Assembly (NCBI RefSeq): GCF_004792665.1
Contig: NZ_SRZX01000001.1
Span: 1,054,001-1,118,000 of the forward strand
Length of the DNA: 64,000 nt
Source of the DNA: Marinobacter orientalis
GTDB taxonomy: Bacteria; Pseudomonadota; Gammaproteobacteria; Pseudomonadales; Oleiphilaceae
Direction of reading: 5' to 3'
In this document: piece by piece, positions 56,267 through 64,000 of the stretch
Layout of the letters: each line of letters opens with the position of its first letter
How positions within the stretch are numbered: the stretch's first letter is position 1
Position numbers and translations under genes: made by a program
The notes under the pieces: model-generated
What the model saw: the letters and a program-made list of their open reading frames with translations, nothing else
What the model was told of the DNA's origin: nothing
Databases searched by the model: none

Positions 56267-57637
56267 TTACTTGCCAATACAGAAGCTGCTGAAGATCTTA
56301 CCGAGCAACTCGTCCGGTGTCATTGCACCGGTAATTTCTCCCAGGGCATCCTGGGCAGCGCGCAGGTCCTCTGCCAGTAACTCACCGGCACCAAAGCCCT
56401 GTAACTGATCCTGTCCCTGCAACAGGAAATCCCGGGCCCGCTCCAGGGCATCCAGGTGACGGCGCCGGGCAATAAAGCCCCCTTCGGTGGTACTGGCAAA
56501 TCCCATACACTGCTTCAGGTGCTCCCGCAAAACCTCCAGCCCGTCGGCGGATCTGGCGGCAATGCGAATGACTGGTGCCGCTTCTTCGGTCGGTTGTTCG
56601 ATACCCACGGCTTCACCGCTCAGGTCGACCTTGTTCCTGATTACAGTAAGCGGGGCACCCGCGGGCAGCTGGTCGATAAAGTCCGGCCATAACCGCTGGG
56701 GTTCGGTCTCGGGTGTGGTGGTGGCATCCACCATTAACAGAATACGGTCGGCCTGGCGAATTTCCTCCCAGGCGCGGGCAATACCGATCTGTTCCACTTC
56801 ATCGGGGCTGTCCCGCAGGCCTGCGGTGTCAATAATATGCAGCGGCATACCATCAATGTGGATATGCTCACGCAGCACATCCCGCGTCGTACCTTCGACA
56901 GCCGTCACAATAGCCGCTTCACGGCCCGCCAGGGCATTGAGAAGACTGGATTTGCCAGCGTTGGGGCGACCGGCAATCACTACTTTCATGCCATCCCTGA
57001 GAATGGTGCCTTGCTGGGCTTCCCCGAGAATAATCTGCAGATCGCGGATAATAGCCCGCAGATCGTTGGCAACCTTACCATCCGCAAGGAAGTCTATTTC
57101 CTCTTCGGGGAAATCAATCGCCGCTTCAACGTAGATACGCAGGTGGGTAACCGCCTCCACCAGGGCGTCAATCCTGCGGGAGAACACGCCCTGCAACGAG
57201 CGGACCGCGCAGCGCGCCGCCTGTTCGGAACTGCTCTCGATCAGGTCGGCAATGGCTTCAGCCTGGGCCAGATCGAGTTTATCGTTAAGAAACGCCCTTT
57301 CGGAAAACTCACCGGGCCTGGCAAGGCGGGCACCCAGCTCACAAACAGTCCTTAACAGCAGGTCCAGGATGACCGTGCCGCCGTGCCCCTGAAGCTCAAA
57401 TACGTCCTCGCCGGTAAAGGAATGGGGATTGGGGAAAAACAGCCCGATGCCTTCGTCGATCAACTGGTTGTTGGTATCCGCGAAAGGGCCATAGTGAGCA
57501 TAACGGGGTCTGGGCCGGAAACCCAGCATCCGCTGCGCGATGGCCGCTGCATCCGGGCCGGATACGCGCACGATACCCACACCGGACTGGCCCGGCGCTG
57601 TCGCTATGGCGGCTATGGTATCGGTGGCATTGAACAT
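56267..57637 (-). CDS. mnmE: tRNA modification GTPase MnmE
   Basis: The start is the ATG at 57637 (456 residues, [20 protein letters not shown]). The N-terminal tetrahydrofolate-binding domain is followed by helices and a G domain: [16 protein letters not shown] near 220, [16 protein letters not shown], and NKVD. The C-terminus is FCIGK, the conserved CxGK. With MnmG it modifies U34 of tRNAs. In this genome mnmE and mnmG are separated by about 8 kb of efflux and signalling genes. Confidence 0.98.
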   Translation of the reverse strand: MFNATDTIAAIATAPGQSGVGIVRVSGPDAAAIAQRMLGFRPRPRYAHYGPFADTNNQLIDEGIGLFFPNPHSFTGEDVFELQGHGGTVILDLLLRTVCELGARLARPGEFSERAFLNDKLDLAQAEAIADLIESSSEQAARCAVRSLQGVFSRRIDALVEAVTHLRIYVEAAIDFPEEEIDFLADGKVANDLRAIIRDLQIILGEAQQGTILRDGMKVVIAGRPNAGKSSLLNALAGREAAIVTAVEGTTRDVLREHIHIDGMPLHIIDTAGLRDSPDEVEQIGIARAWEEIRQADRILLMVDATTTPETEPQRLWPDFIDQLPAGAPLTVIRNKVDLSGEAVGIEQPTEEAAPVIRIAARSADGLEVLREHLKQCMGFASTTEGGFIARRRHLDALERARDFLLQGQDQLQGFGAGELLAEDLRAAQDALGEITGAMTPDELLGKIFSSFCIGK

Positions 57638-57657
57638 GATTGTATTCCCTGAAACAA

Positions 57658-57682
57658 CAGAGGCTCCCGGTAGGAGCCTCTG
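57658..57682 (-). terminator. Terminator-like hairpin between yidC and mnmE
   Basis: CAGAGGCTCC (57658-57667) and GGAGCCTCTG (57673-57682) form a perfect 10-bp stem with a 5-base loop. Read leftward it is followed by TTGTTT, so termination is likely partial. Confidence 0.6.
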
Positions 57683-57708
57683 CAATTACTGGTTTCGATG
57701 GTGCCCGA

Positions 57709-59421
57709 TCAGCTCTTCTTGTTGGCCATTTCCGCTTCAATCTTGCGGGTAATATACCATTGCTGGCTGATGGAAAGAATGTTGTTAACCAGCCAGTACA
57801 GTACCAGACCTGCCGGGAACCAGAGGAAGAATACTGTGAACACCAGAGGCATCAGTTTCATGATCTTCGCCTGCATCGGGTCCGGCGGAGTCGGGTTCAG
57901 GCTCATCTGCAACATCATGCTGGCACCCATCAGGATTGGCAGGATGAAGTAGGGGTCCATCACCGAAAGATCCTGGATCCAGAGCATAAAGGGCGCGTGG
58001 CGCAACTGCACGCTTTCAAACAGGACCCAGTAAAGGGAAATGAACACCGGCATCTGTACCAGTATCGGCAGGCAGCCACCAAGGGGATTTATCTTTTCCC
58101 GCTTATACAGAGCCATCATTTCCTGCGACATTCGTTGCCGGTCGTCGCCGTAGAGTTCCTTCAGTCGGGTCAGCTGCGGTGCAACCGCCCGCATTCTGGC
58201 CATGGACCGGTAACTGGTGGCTGAAAGCTTGAAGAACACTGCCTTGACCAGAACCGTCAACAGTATGATGGCCACACCCCAGTTGCCGACCAGACCGTGG
58301 AACCAGTCGAGAATCAGGAACAGCGGTAGCGCGATGAAGAACAGAAACCCGAAGTCGACGGTCCGGTCCAGATTGGGCGCTACATCTTCCAGCCGCTCAA
58401 TGATCTTTGGCCCTACGTAGGCTCGGGCAGAGACTTCCGCGGTTTCACCCGGTTCAACCTGTGTCGCCGGATAGACAAACCCCATTACATGAAGCGGTCC
58501 CCGTTGTGTGGACTGGAACTGTGCGGGTTGGTCCCGTTCCGGTATCCAGGCAGCGAGAAAGTAATGCTGGAGAAATGCCAGCCAGCCGTTGGTGACCGAC
58601 TGGTTGACAGGATCTTCAGTGAGGTCATCAAAATCGTATTTTTCGTAGGGGTCTTCAGGTGTGCTGACCACCATACCCAGAAATGCCCTGATACCCAGGC
58701 TGTTCTGCGCTGTAGGATCGGGAGCTTCATCCCTGACGATCTTGCCGGTCATGTTGGCCTGCCAGAGATCGTCTGACTGGTTATTGATCAGATAGCGAAG
58801 ATCGATCTCATAGCTGTCACGGGCGAACTGGTACTGTTTTGTGATTTCGACATTATTATCTGTGGTGTAGGTCAGATTGACGGTCAGCGAATCTTCACCT
58901 TCCTCCAACTCATACTCTGTCGAAGACGCGTCATATACCGGGGCACCGTTGTTGCGCTTGCTGTCAATGCCATCGCGTCCGATGAGACCGCTTTCCATGA
59001 TATAGGTGCGGCGGCTGGTATTGGTCAGGATCCTCAGGGACTCTTCGCTGTCCAGAGAACGGTCATACTCGAGCAGGGAGCTTTGGATCAGGTTACCGCC
59101 CACCCGGTCTATTTTCAGTTCATAGACATCAGTACGCACGGTGATCAGCTGATTGCTGACATCCACCGAACCGGTTTCTGTGCTGCCGATAGCCTGGCTG
59201 TCGCCTTCCGGTGTGGTGAACTCCTCATCGGCGGATCGGGATCCGTCCCGGGCTTCCTCCGGTAGCGTGAGGTTGTCGCCATTACCGGATTGGGCGGTGG
59301 AACTGGTCTGTTCGGCAACCTGCTCTGTCCGGGGCTGGTTATAGTCTTCGTTCCAGGCAAGCACCATCATGTAACTGACAATGGCCAGGCCGGCAAATAA
59401 TACAACGCGTTGAATATCCAT
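57709..59421 (-). CDS. yidC: Membrane protein insertase YidC
   Basis: A 570-residue gammaproteobacterial-type YidC. The first helix lies at MDIQRVVLFAGLAIVSYMM; a periplasmic domain of about 320 residues follows; the insertase core starts near DWFHGLVGNWGVAIILLTVL with MSQEMMALYKREKINPLGGC, PVFISLYWVLFESVQLRHAP and VFFLWFPAGLVLYWLVNNIL. It inserts and folds inner-membrane proteins, including ATP synthase subunit c. It follows yidD by 4 bases. Confidence 0.98.
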   Translation of the reverse strand: MDIQRVVLFAGLAIVSYMMVLAWNEDYNQPRTEQVAEQTSSTAQSGNGDNLTLPEEARDGSRSADEEFTTPEGDSQAIGSTETGSVDVSNQLITVRTDVYELKIDRVGGNLIQSSLLEYDRSLDSEESLRILTNTSRRTYIMESGLIGRDGIDSKRNNGAPVYDASSTEYELEEGEDSLTVNLTYTTDNNVEITKQYQFARDSYEIDLRYLINNQSDDLWQANMTGKIVRDEAPDPTAQNSLGIRAFLGMVVSTPEDPYEKYDFDDLTEDPVNQSVTNGWLAFLQHYFLAAWIPERDQPAQFQSTQRGPLHVMGFVYPATQVEPGETAEVSARAYVGPKIIERLEDVAPNLDRTVDFGFLFFIALPLFLILDWFHGLVGNWGVAIILLTVLVKAVFFKLSATSYRSMARMRAVAPQLTRLKELYGDDRQRMSQEMMALYKREKINPLGGCLPILVQMPVFISLYWVLFESVQLRHAPFMLWIQDLSVMDPYFILPILMGASMMLQMSLNPTPPDPMQAKIMKLMPLVFTVFFLWFPAGLVLYWLVNNILSISQQWYITRKIEAEMANKKS

Positions 59422-59425
59422 AAAC

Positions 59426-59719
59426 TTACTGTTTGGTCTGGTTAGTGTTATGGGTTTGGCTGGCCGGCCCGCAGCAGGTGGTAGGTGTTACCTCACCGCA
59501 GACTTCAGTGCCCGGAACGGGATCATACCCGCCTTTTGCCCACGGATGACACCTCAGAAGACGTTTCACCGCAAGAAAAAGGCCTTTTACAGCGCCATGG
59601 TAAGTAATGGCTTCGATCGCATATTGGGAACAGGTCGGATAGTGACGGCAGTGACTGGCCATCAGGGGACTGATTGCGTACTGGTAGACACGGATGGGCA
59701 GGAGCAACAGTTTGCGCAT
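59426..59719 (-). CDS. yidD: Membrane protein insertion efficiency factor YidD
   Basis: A 97-residue member of the YidD family: [20 protein letters not shown], with the conserved Cys and Tyr-Pro-Thr-Cys, and [17 protein letters not shown]. It assists YidC-dependent insertion. The start overlaps the rnpA stop by one base. Confidence 0.96.
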   Translation of the reverse strand: MRKLLLLPIRVYQYAISPLMASHCRHYPTCSQYAIEAITYHGAVKGLFLAVKRLLRCHPWAKGGYDPVPGTEVCGEVTPTTCCGPASQTHNTNQTKQ

Positions 59720-60126
59720 TAACCCGTTCCTTTGCCGGTACCGGAGTGTTCCGATGTTGAGGATTTCTGGAGCTGGCGGTTTTTGCGTCTGAGACGCGAC
59801 CAGAGCTCCGTCAGGGTAGCATTGAGCGTTGCATTATCAAGCTCTGACAGTCCTCGTCGCCCGAGTACCACGATGTCCAGGGCAGGAAATTCTGTCTGGT
59901 GCCTGAAGGTTTCCCGGACCCTGCGTTTGACGCGATTGCGCTGTACGGCAAGTCTGAGATTTTTTTTCGAAAACACCAGGCCGATCCTGGCGTGTCCCAG
60001 GGTATTGGGTGTCGCCAGGATCAGAAAATTCCGGTGCGGAACCCTGATCTGAACGTCATCGAAGACTTGACCGTAATCAGCCGGTTTAAGTAGCCGGGAC
60101 GATTTTGGAAAGGTCAAAGCCTTCAT
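59719..60126 (-). CDS. rnpA: Ribonuclease P protein component
   Basis: A 135-residue basic protein. [20 protein letters not shown] contains the RNR motif that contacts RNase P RNA; the start [19 protein letters not shown] is typical. It partners the catalytic RNA in tRNA 5' processing and is co-transcribed with rpmH, 15 bases upstream. Confidence 0.97.
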   Translation of the reverse strand: MKALTFPKSSRLLKPADYGQVFDDVQIRVPHRNFLILATPNTLGHARIGLVFSKKNLRLAVQRNRVKRRVRETFRHQTEFPALDIVVLGRRGLSELDNATLNATLTELWSRLRRKNRQLQKSSTSEHSGTGKGTG

Positions 60127-60141
60127 CAGGCGGTCAATGTC

Positions 60142-60276
60142 TTACGCAGACAGACGGGCACGGCCCTTGGCACGACGGCGGGAGATAACCTTGCGGCCAT
60201 TGGCAGTTGCCATGCGGGCACGGAAACCGTGAACGCGCTTACGCTTCAGTACGCTTGGTTGAAACGTTCTTTTCAT
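60142..60276 (-). CDS. rpmH: 50S ribosomal protein L34
   Basis: A 44-residue gene that is easy to miss by length. It begins [20 protein letters not shown], continues with [19 protein letters not shown] and ends RLSA, the complete L34 pattern. First gene of the rpmH-rnpA-yidD-yidC group, adjacent to the dnaA promoter region. Confidence 0.98.
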   Translation of the reverse strand: MKRTFQPSVLKRKRVHGFRARMATANGRKVISRRRAKGRARLSA

Positions 60277-60914
60277 GGTGTCGATCTCACATTACGGGTA
60301 TTTGAAATTCAATGATTGACCGGAAAATGATCAGCCAAAACAGGAGCGGCATTCTATGCAATGTGGCGGAGGAATTCAATGCTTATCGATTGCGCCATGC
60401 GCTTATCCTGAAGAAGGGTTGGCGAGGCTCATCAGTAATAATTGTAATAGGTCTTTTTTAATTTCTTTAAAGACTATTACTACTGTTATTAGGCAAGGCC
60501 TTTTCTGTGGATAAGACTATAAATCCTAATAAAGATAATCGTTTGCAGGCTTTAAAAGGTGGTTGACAAGTGCCAGTGAGCTCTGTGGGTAACCGTCGCG
60601 GGAAATGGGGATAACATGGGTGGGTGTCATGCAGGGTAGTTATCCACCCTTGGTCTGCGGTTTATGCACAGGGTTGGGGCCGGGTTGCGAACAGAGGGCT
60701 GTGGGTAACTGAATGTGATATTGTTTTCTGTACACAAGCCTGTAGGTAAGTCTGTAACAGATTGAAATGTAATAAAATTAATTTCCACAGCCTGTTTATT
60801 AAATGCGTTTGGCCCTTTCACTTGAAGGGTGCTCGGGTTAGAATCCGTGGTCATCTTTCGTCGGGTCTGAGATCCGTGACGAGTAATTTCTGAGGCATCG
60901 GAGGCAAGACTGTC
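60277..60914. other. rpmH-dnaA intergenic region with a second DnaA-box cluster
   Basis: 638 bases without a gene. DnaA-box-like sites: TGTGGATAA at 60506-60514 (exact, reverse), TGTGGGTAA at 60584-60592 and 60700-60708, TGGGGATAA at 60606-60614, TTATCCACC at 60640-60648, TTATGCACA at 60662-60670 (fits TTATNCACA), and a weaker ATTTCCACA at 60781-60789. An AT-rich block (60430-60500) lies on the rpmH side. Pseudomonas species carry oriC in this place; it also serves dnaA autoregulation. Promoters for rpmH and dnaA must lie here. Confidence 0.7.
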
Positions 60915-62363
60915 GTGCCGAATAATATCTGGCATCAGTGTCTGGAAATACTCCGGGACGAGTTTCCCGCCCAGCAATTCAACACCTGGCTGAGGCCCTT
61001 GCAGTCTGATCAGAGCGAAGGCAGGCTGATGCTGTTTGCGCCAAACCGCTTTGTGATGGACTGGGTTAACGAAAAATACCTCAGACGAATTGAAGAAGTA
61101 TTGAAAGACCTTCACGGTGGTCAGGCTCCGCTGGTGAACATGAAAGTGGGTTCCGCACCGAAAACGGCGGACCTGGTGATCCGGTCGGACGCTGCTGCTA
61201 CCGGGGCCGCGTCTGAACAGGAAAATGCCAGTGCGGTGACGGAGGAAGAAAGAGGTATTGCAGCGACGGCAAACCCGCGGCCGGCAAAGCCCGGAAACGC
61301 AGATAGTCGGCGCGCTGTCCAGGTGGATGGAGACATCAAGCATCAGAGCTTTCTGAATGAGGGCTTTACCTTTGACACCTTTGTGGAGGGCAAGTCCAAC
61401 CAGCTCGCCAGAGCAGCCTCCATGCAGGTTGCGGAAAATCCCGGTGGCGCCTATAACCCGTTGTTTCTTTATGGCGGGGTGGGTCTTGGTAAAACCCACC
61501 TGATGCACGCGATCGGTAATGATATTGTCCGCCGTAATCCAGGAGCGAAGGTGGCGTATCTGCGCTCTGAACGTTTTGTTGCGGATATGGTCAAGGCGTT
61601 GCAGTTGAACGCGATTAATGAGTTCAAGCGCTATTACCGGTCGGTAGACGCTCTGTTGATCGATGACATCCAGTTTTTTGCCCGTAAGGAACGCTCCCAG
61701 GAAGAGTTTTTCCATACCTTCAATGCGCTGCTGGAGGGCGGTCAGCAGGTCATCGTCACCTGTGACCGGTTCCCGAAAGAAATTGTGGATATGGAAGAGC
61801 GTCTCAAGTCGCGGTTTGGCTGGGGGCTGCAAGTCATGGTTGAGCCACCGGAGCTGGAAACCCGGGTTGCAATCCTGATGAAAAAAGCTGAGCAGGTAAA
61901 CGTGAAGCTCAGTAGTGAGGCCGCCTTTTTTATTGCGCAGAAAATCCGGTCAAATGTCCGGGAGCTAGAAGGCGCGCTTCGTCTGGTGATAGCGAATGCT
62001 CACTTCACGGGGTCGGAAATTACCCCGCCTTTTATTCGGGAAAGCCTCAAGGACCTGCTGGCGCTGCACGAAAAGCAGGTCAGTATCGACAATATCCAGC
62101 GCACGGTGGCGGAGTACTACAAGATCAAGGTGTCTGACCTGCTGTCAAAGCGACGCACCCGTACCATCACGCGGCCACGGCAGGTTGCCATGTCTCTTGC
62201 CAAGGAACTGACCAATCACAGTCTGCCGGAAATTGGCGACGCGTTTGGTGGTCGTGATCACACCACGGTACTGCATGCCTGTAAGAAGATTGTGGAACTG
62301 CGGGAGACAGACCCGGGTATCCGCGAGGATTATCAGAACTTTATGCGGTTGCTTACAACCTGA
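60915..62363 (+). CDS. dnaA: Chromosomal replication initiator DnaA
   Basis: A 482-residue initiator from a GTG with GGAGG about 10 bases upstream. Domain I begins [20 protein letters not shown]; a low-complexity linker follows at about 85-145; the AAA+ domain has [16 protein letters not shown] near residue 187 and [12 protein letters not shown]; domain IV carries [20 protein letters not shown] with [15 protein letters not shown] for DnaA-box binding. It reads rightward, away from rpmH, and precedes dnaN. Confidence 0.99.
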   Translation: MPNNIWHQCLEILRDEFPAQQFNTWLRPLQSDQSEGRLMLFAPNRFVMDWVNEKYLRRIEEVLKDLHGGQAPLVNMKVGSAPKTADLVIRSDAAATGAASEQENASAVTEEERGIAATANPRPAKPGNADSRRAVQVDGDIKHQSFLNEGFTFDTFVEGKSNQLARAASMQVAENPGGAYNPLFLYGGVGLGKTHLMHAIGNDIVRRNPGAKVAYLRSERFVADMVKALQLNAINEFKRYYRSVDALLIDDIQFFARKERSQEEFFHTFNALLEGGQQVIVTCDRFPKEIVDMEERLKSRFGWGLQVMVEPPELETRVAILMKKAEQVNVKLSSEAAFFIAQKIRSNVRELEGALRLVIANAHFTGSEITPPFIRESLKDLLALHEKQVSIDNIQRTVAEYYKIKVSDLLSKRRTRTITRPRQVAMSLAKELTNHSLPEIGDAFGGRDHTTVLHACKKIVELRETDPGIREDYQNFMRLLTT

Positions 62364-62420
62364 GCGGGTCCGTGAACAACCAGTAAACATTCACCTTCCA
62401 ACAGAAGAATGCTGAGTGCC

Positions 62421-63524
62421 ATGAAACTGACGATCAGCCGAGAATCCCTGCTTGCCCCGCTGCAATCCATCGCTGGCGTGGTGGAGCGAAAACAGACAAT
62501 GCCGGTGCTTTCCAACGTATTGCTGGTAGCGGAAGACAATACCCTTACCCTGACCGGAACCAATATGGAAGTGGAACTGGTGGGCCGGGTCTCACCGGTG
62601 CATGTGGATCAGCCGGGGCGCATTACCGTGCCCGCGCGGAAGCTGTCCGATATCTGCCGGGCACTTGGCGACCAGGCGCCGATCGAGTTGGTGCTGGAAG
62701 GTGATCGCCTGCATTTGCGATGTGGGGCCAGCCATTTCACGCTGTCGACCCTGCCTGCCGAGCATTTCCCGAATGTCGAGGACGAGCCCGAAAGCTTCCG
62801 GCTTGAGCTTCCCCAGAAGGAACTCAGCCGCATGTTTGATGCAACAGCCTTTGCCATGGCGCAACAGGATGTCCGTTATTATCTCAACGGCCTGCTGCTG
62901 GAAGTGGACAAGGATCATGTCCGCACGGTCGCAACGGATGGCCATCGCCTGGCCATGGCACACTTCGACATGCCGACAGGGTGCGCTGAACCGCGTCAGG
63001 TCATTGTGCCCCGCAAGGGCGTGCTTGAGCTGTCACGCCTGCTGGATGATGTGGAAACGCCGGTGACTTTGGTGATCGGGGATAATCATCTGCGGGCGAC
63101 GGTGGGAGCGTACACCTTCACCTCCAAGCTGATAGAAGGCAAATTTCCGGACTATAACCGGGTCATTCCCCGGGGTGGCGACAAGATTGTGTTGGCGGAC
63201 AGGGCCACGCTGAAAAATACGCTACAGCGTGCGGGCATTCTGTCCCATGAGAATATCCGCGGTGTGCGGCTTAATCTGGCACCCAACGAGTTGCAGGTGT
63301 TTGCCAATAACCCGGATCAGGAACAGGCCGAGGATGCATTGCCGGTAGAGTACCAGGGCGAATCACTGCAGATCGGATTTAATGTAGGCTATCTGGTGGA
63401 TGTCATGAACGCGCTGGAGGAAGAGCAGGTGAAGATTACCCTGGCCAACCCCAACAGCAGTGCGTTGATCGAAGCCCAGAATGATAACCGCTGCCTTTAT
63501 GTCGTGATGCCCATGCGGCTCTAA
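62421..63524 (+). CDS. dnaN: DNA polymerase III sliding clamp (beta subunit)
   Basis: The start is placed at the ATG at 62421 (367 residues, MKLTISRESLLAPLQSIAGV), the usual start of the family; an in-frame ATG at 62409 adds four residues. RKQTMPVLSNVLLVAEDNTL and FTLSTLPAEHFPNVEDEP are typical, and the end is CLYVVMPMRL. The dimer encircles DNA and tethers polymerase III. It follows dnaA by 57 bases. Confidence 0.98.
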   Translation: MKLTISRESLLAPLQSIAGVVERKQTMPVLSNVLLVAEDNTLTLTGTNMEVELVGRVSPVHVDQPGRITVPARKLSDICRALGDQAPIELVLEGDRLHLRCGASHFTLSTLPAEHFPNVEDEPESFRLELPQKELSRMFDATAFAMAQQDVRYYLNGLLLEVDKDHVRTVATDGHRLAMAHFDMPTGCAEPRQVIVPRKGVLELSRLLDDVETPVTLVIGDNHLRATVGAYTFTSKLIEGKFPDYNRVIPRGGDKIVLADRATLKNTLQRAGILSHENIRGVRLNLAPNELQVFANNPDQEQAEDALPVEYQGESLQIGFNVGYLVDVMNALEEEQVKITLANPNSSALIEAQNDNRCLYVVMPMRL

Positions 63525-63560
63525 AAAAAGGCAAGGTTTACAGCATATTGAAGGATGACA

Positions 63561-64000
63561 ATGATGGGAACGGTAACGAACAGTCTCAAGGGCGCTTTTC
63601 GAATCGGCCAGACAGTGGCGGTACTGGGGCGCGCCGGCACCAATTGGATTCGCGGTGACCGCCCGCCGGCGCCACGCCTGCTCAGGCAGACGTTCGAGTC
63701 CCTTGGGGCCACCTACATAAAGCTGGGTCAGTTTATTGCCAGTTCCCCCACGTTCTTTCCCAAAGAATACGTGGAGGAGTTCCAGTACTGTCTGGACCGG
63801 ACGCCCAACCTGCCCTTTGGTGTGATCCGAAAAATCATCAGGGATGAACTCGGTCGCCCGATTGAGGAAGTCTATTCCGATATTGATCCGGTGGCGCTGG
63901 CGTCGGCATCCATAGCACAGGTTCATGCTGCGAAACTGATCACCGGGGAAGATGTGGTGATCAAGGTACAGAAGCCGGGGGTGGAAAATATCCTGCTCAC
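63561..64000 (+). CDS. ABC1/UbiB (AarF) family atypical kinase, N-terminal part (runs off the right edge)
   Basis: About 146 residues visible from the ATG at 63561 (one at 63555 is also in frame), 36 bases after dnaN. It shows the ABC1 family layout: RLLRQTFESLGATYIKLGQF, ASSPTFFPKEYVEEFQYCLD, the Ala-rich loop ALASASIAQVHAAKL, and VVIKVQKPGVE with the nucleotide-site Lys. These kinases support ubiquinone synthesis or lipid metabolism. Most relatives carry recF at this position, so this neighbour is unexpected. Confidence 0.88.
   Translation, partial: MMGTVTNSLKGAFRIGQTVAVLGRAGTNWIRGDRPPAPRLLRQTFESLGATYIKLGQFIASSPTFFPKEYVEEFQYCLDRTPNLPFGVIRKIIRDELGRPIEEVYSDIDPVALASASIAQVHAAKLITGEDVVIKVQKPGVENILL

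Noticed and set aside
60627..61832. A 401-codon leftward frame overlapping the dnaA start and the DnaA-box region.
   Set aside because: It covers dnaA domain sequences in antisense and the box cluster; low-plausibility composition.

Overview
The window looks like a chromosomal segment of a marine gammaproteobacterium close to Marinobacter. That placement rests on gene order (rpmH-rnpA-yidD-yidC-mnmE, mnmG-rsmG-parA-parB-atpIBEFHAGDC-glmU-glmS, dnaA-dnaN) and on protein resemblance, not on a database search. It joins the replication-origin core (about 33.4-64 kb) to a catabolic region (1-32.7 kb).

Left arm (1-9.1 kb, leftward): a beta-propeller protein, an MMPL/RND permease, a DUF1302 protein and a DUF1329 protein form an envelope cassette of the kind seen beside pathways for hydrophobic substrates. 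A terminator-like hairpin follows. Then come a Tat-targeted gluconate-2-dehydrogenase subunit-3-like protein, a GMC flavoprotein and the start of an acyl-CoA synthetase that runs off the edge.

Middle (9.4-32.7 kb): a set of genes that together read as a pathway from indole through isatin to CoA-bound intermediates. (i) 22.8-28.3 kb: an AraC/XylS regulator, a 36-residue peptide, an SDR, a StyA-type flavin monooxygenase, its flavin reductase and an outer-membrane channel, similar in content to iif/ind indole-oxidation operons. (ii) 11.6-22.6 kb: a RutA/RutF/RutE-like trio, a 2-aminobenzoyl-CoA monooxygenase/reductase fusion, an isatin-hydrolase-like cyclase, a two-subunit indolepyruvate-oxidoreductase-type 2-oxoacid:CoA enzyme and glutaryl-CoA dehydrogenase. 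(iii) 28.4-32.7 kb: two hotdog proteins, an SDR, a crotonase, an acyl-CoA dehydrogenase and a RidA protein. My main inference is that isatin is hydrolysed to isatinate (2-aminophenylglyoxylate), which the IorAB-type enzyme decarboxylates oxidatively and directly to 2-aminobenzoyl-CoA. That would bypass free anthranilate and its ATP-dependent ligase. The fusion enzyme would then dearomatise the ring, and beta-oxidation with RidA-assisted deamination would finish it through glutaryl-CoA. Two MarR proteins and the AraC protein have plausible operators nearby.

Right part (33.4-64 kb): glmS (whose 3' end carries the conserved attTn7 sequence) and glmU, the F1Fo ATP synthase operon, parAB, rsmG and mnmG. 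An E. coli-type cluster of DnaA boxes lies just upstream of mnmG. Next come an RND efflux pair, a DUF3833 lipoprotein, a dCache-GGDEF-EAL protein, mnmE, yidC, yidD, rnpA and rpmH, then a second DnaA-box-rich region and rightward dnaA and dnaN. After dnaN comes an ABC1/UbiB-type kinase gene instead of the usual recF. No tRNA, rRNA, CRISPR array or intact insertion sequence was seen.
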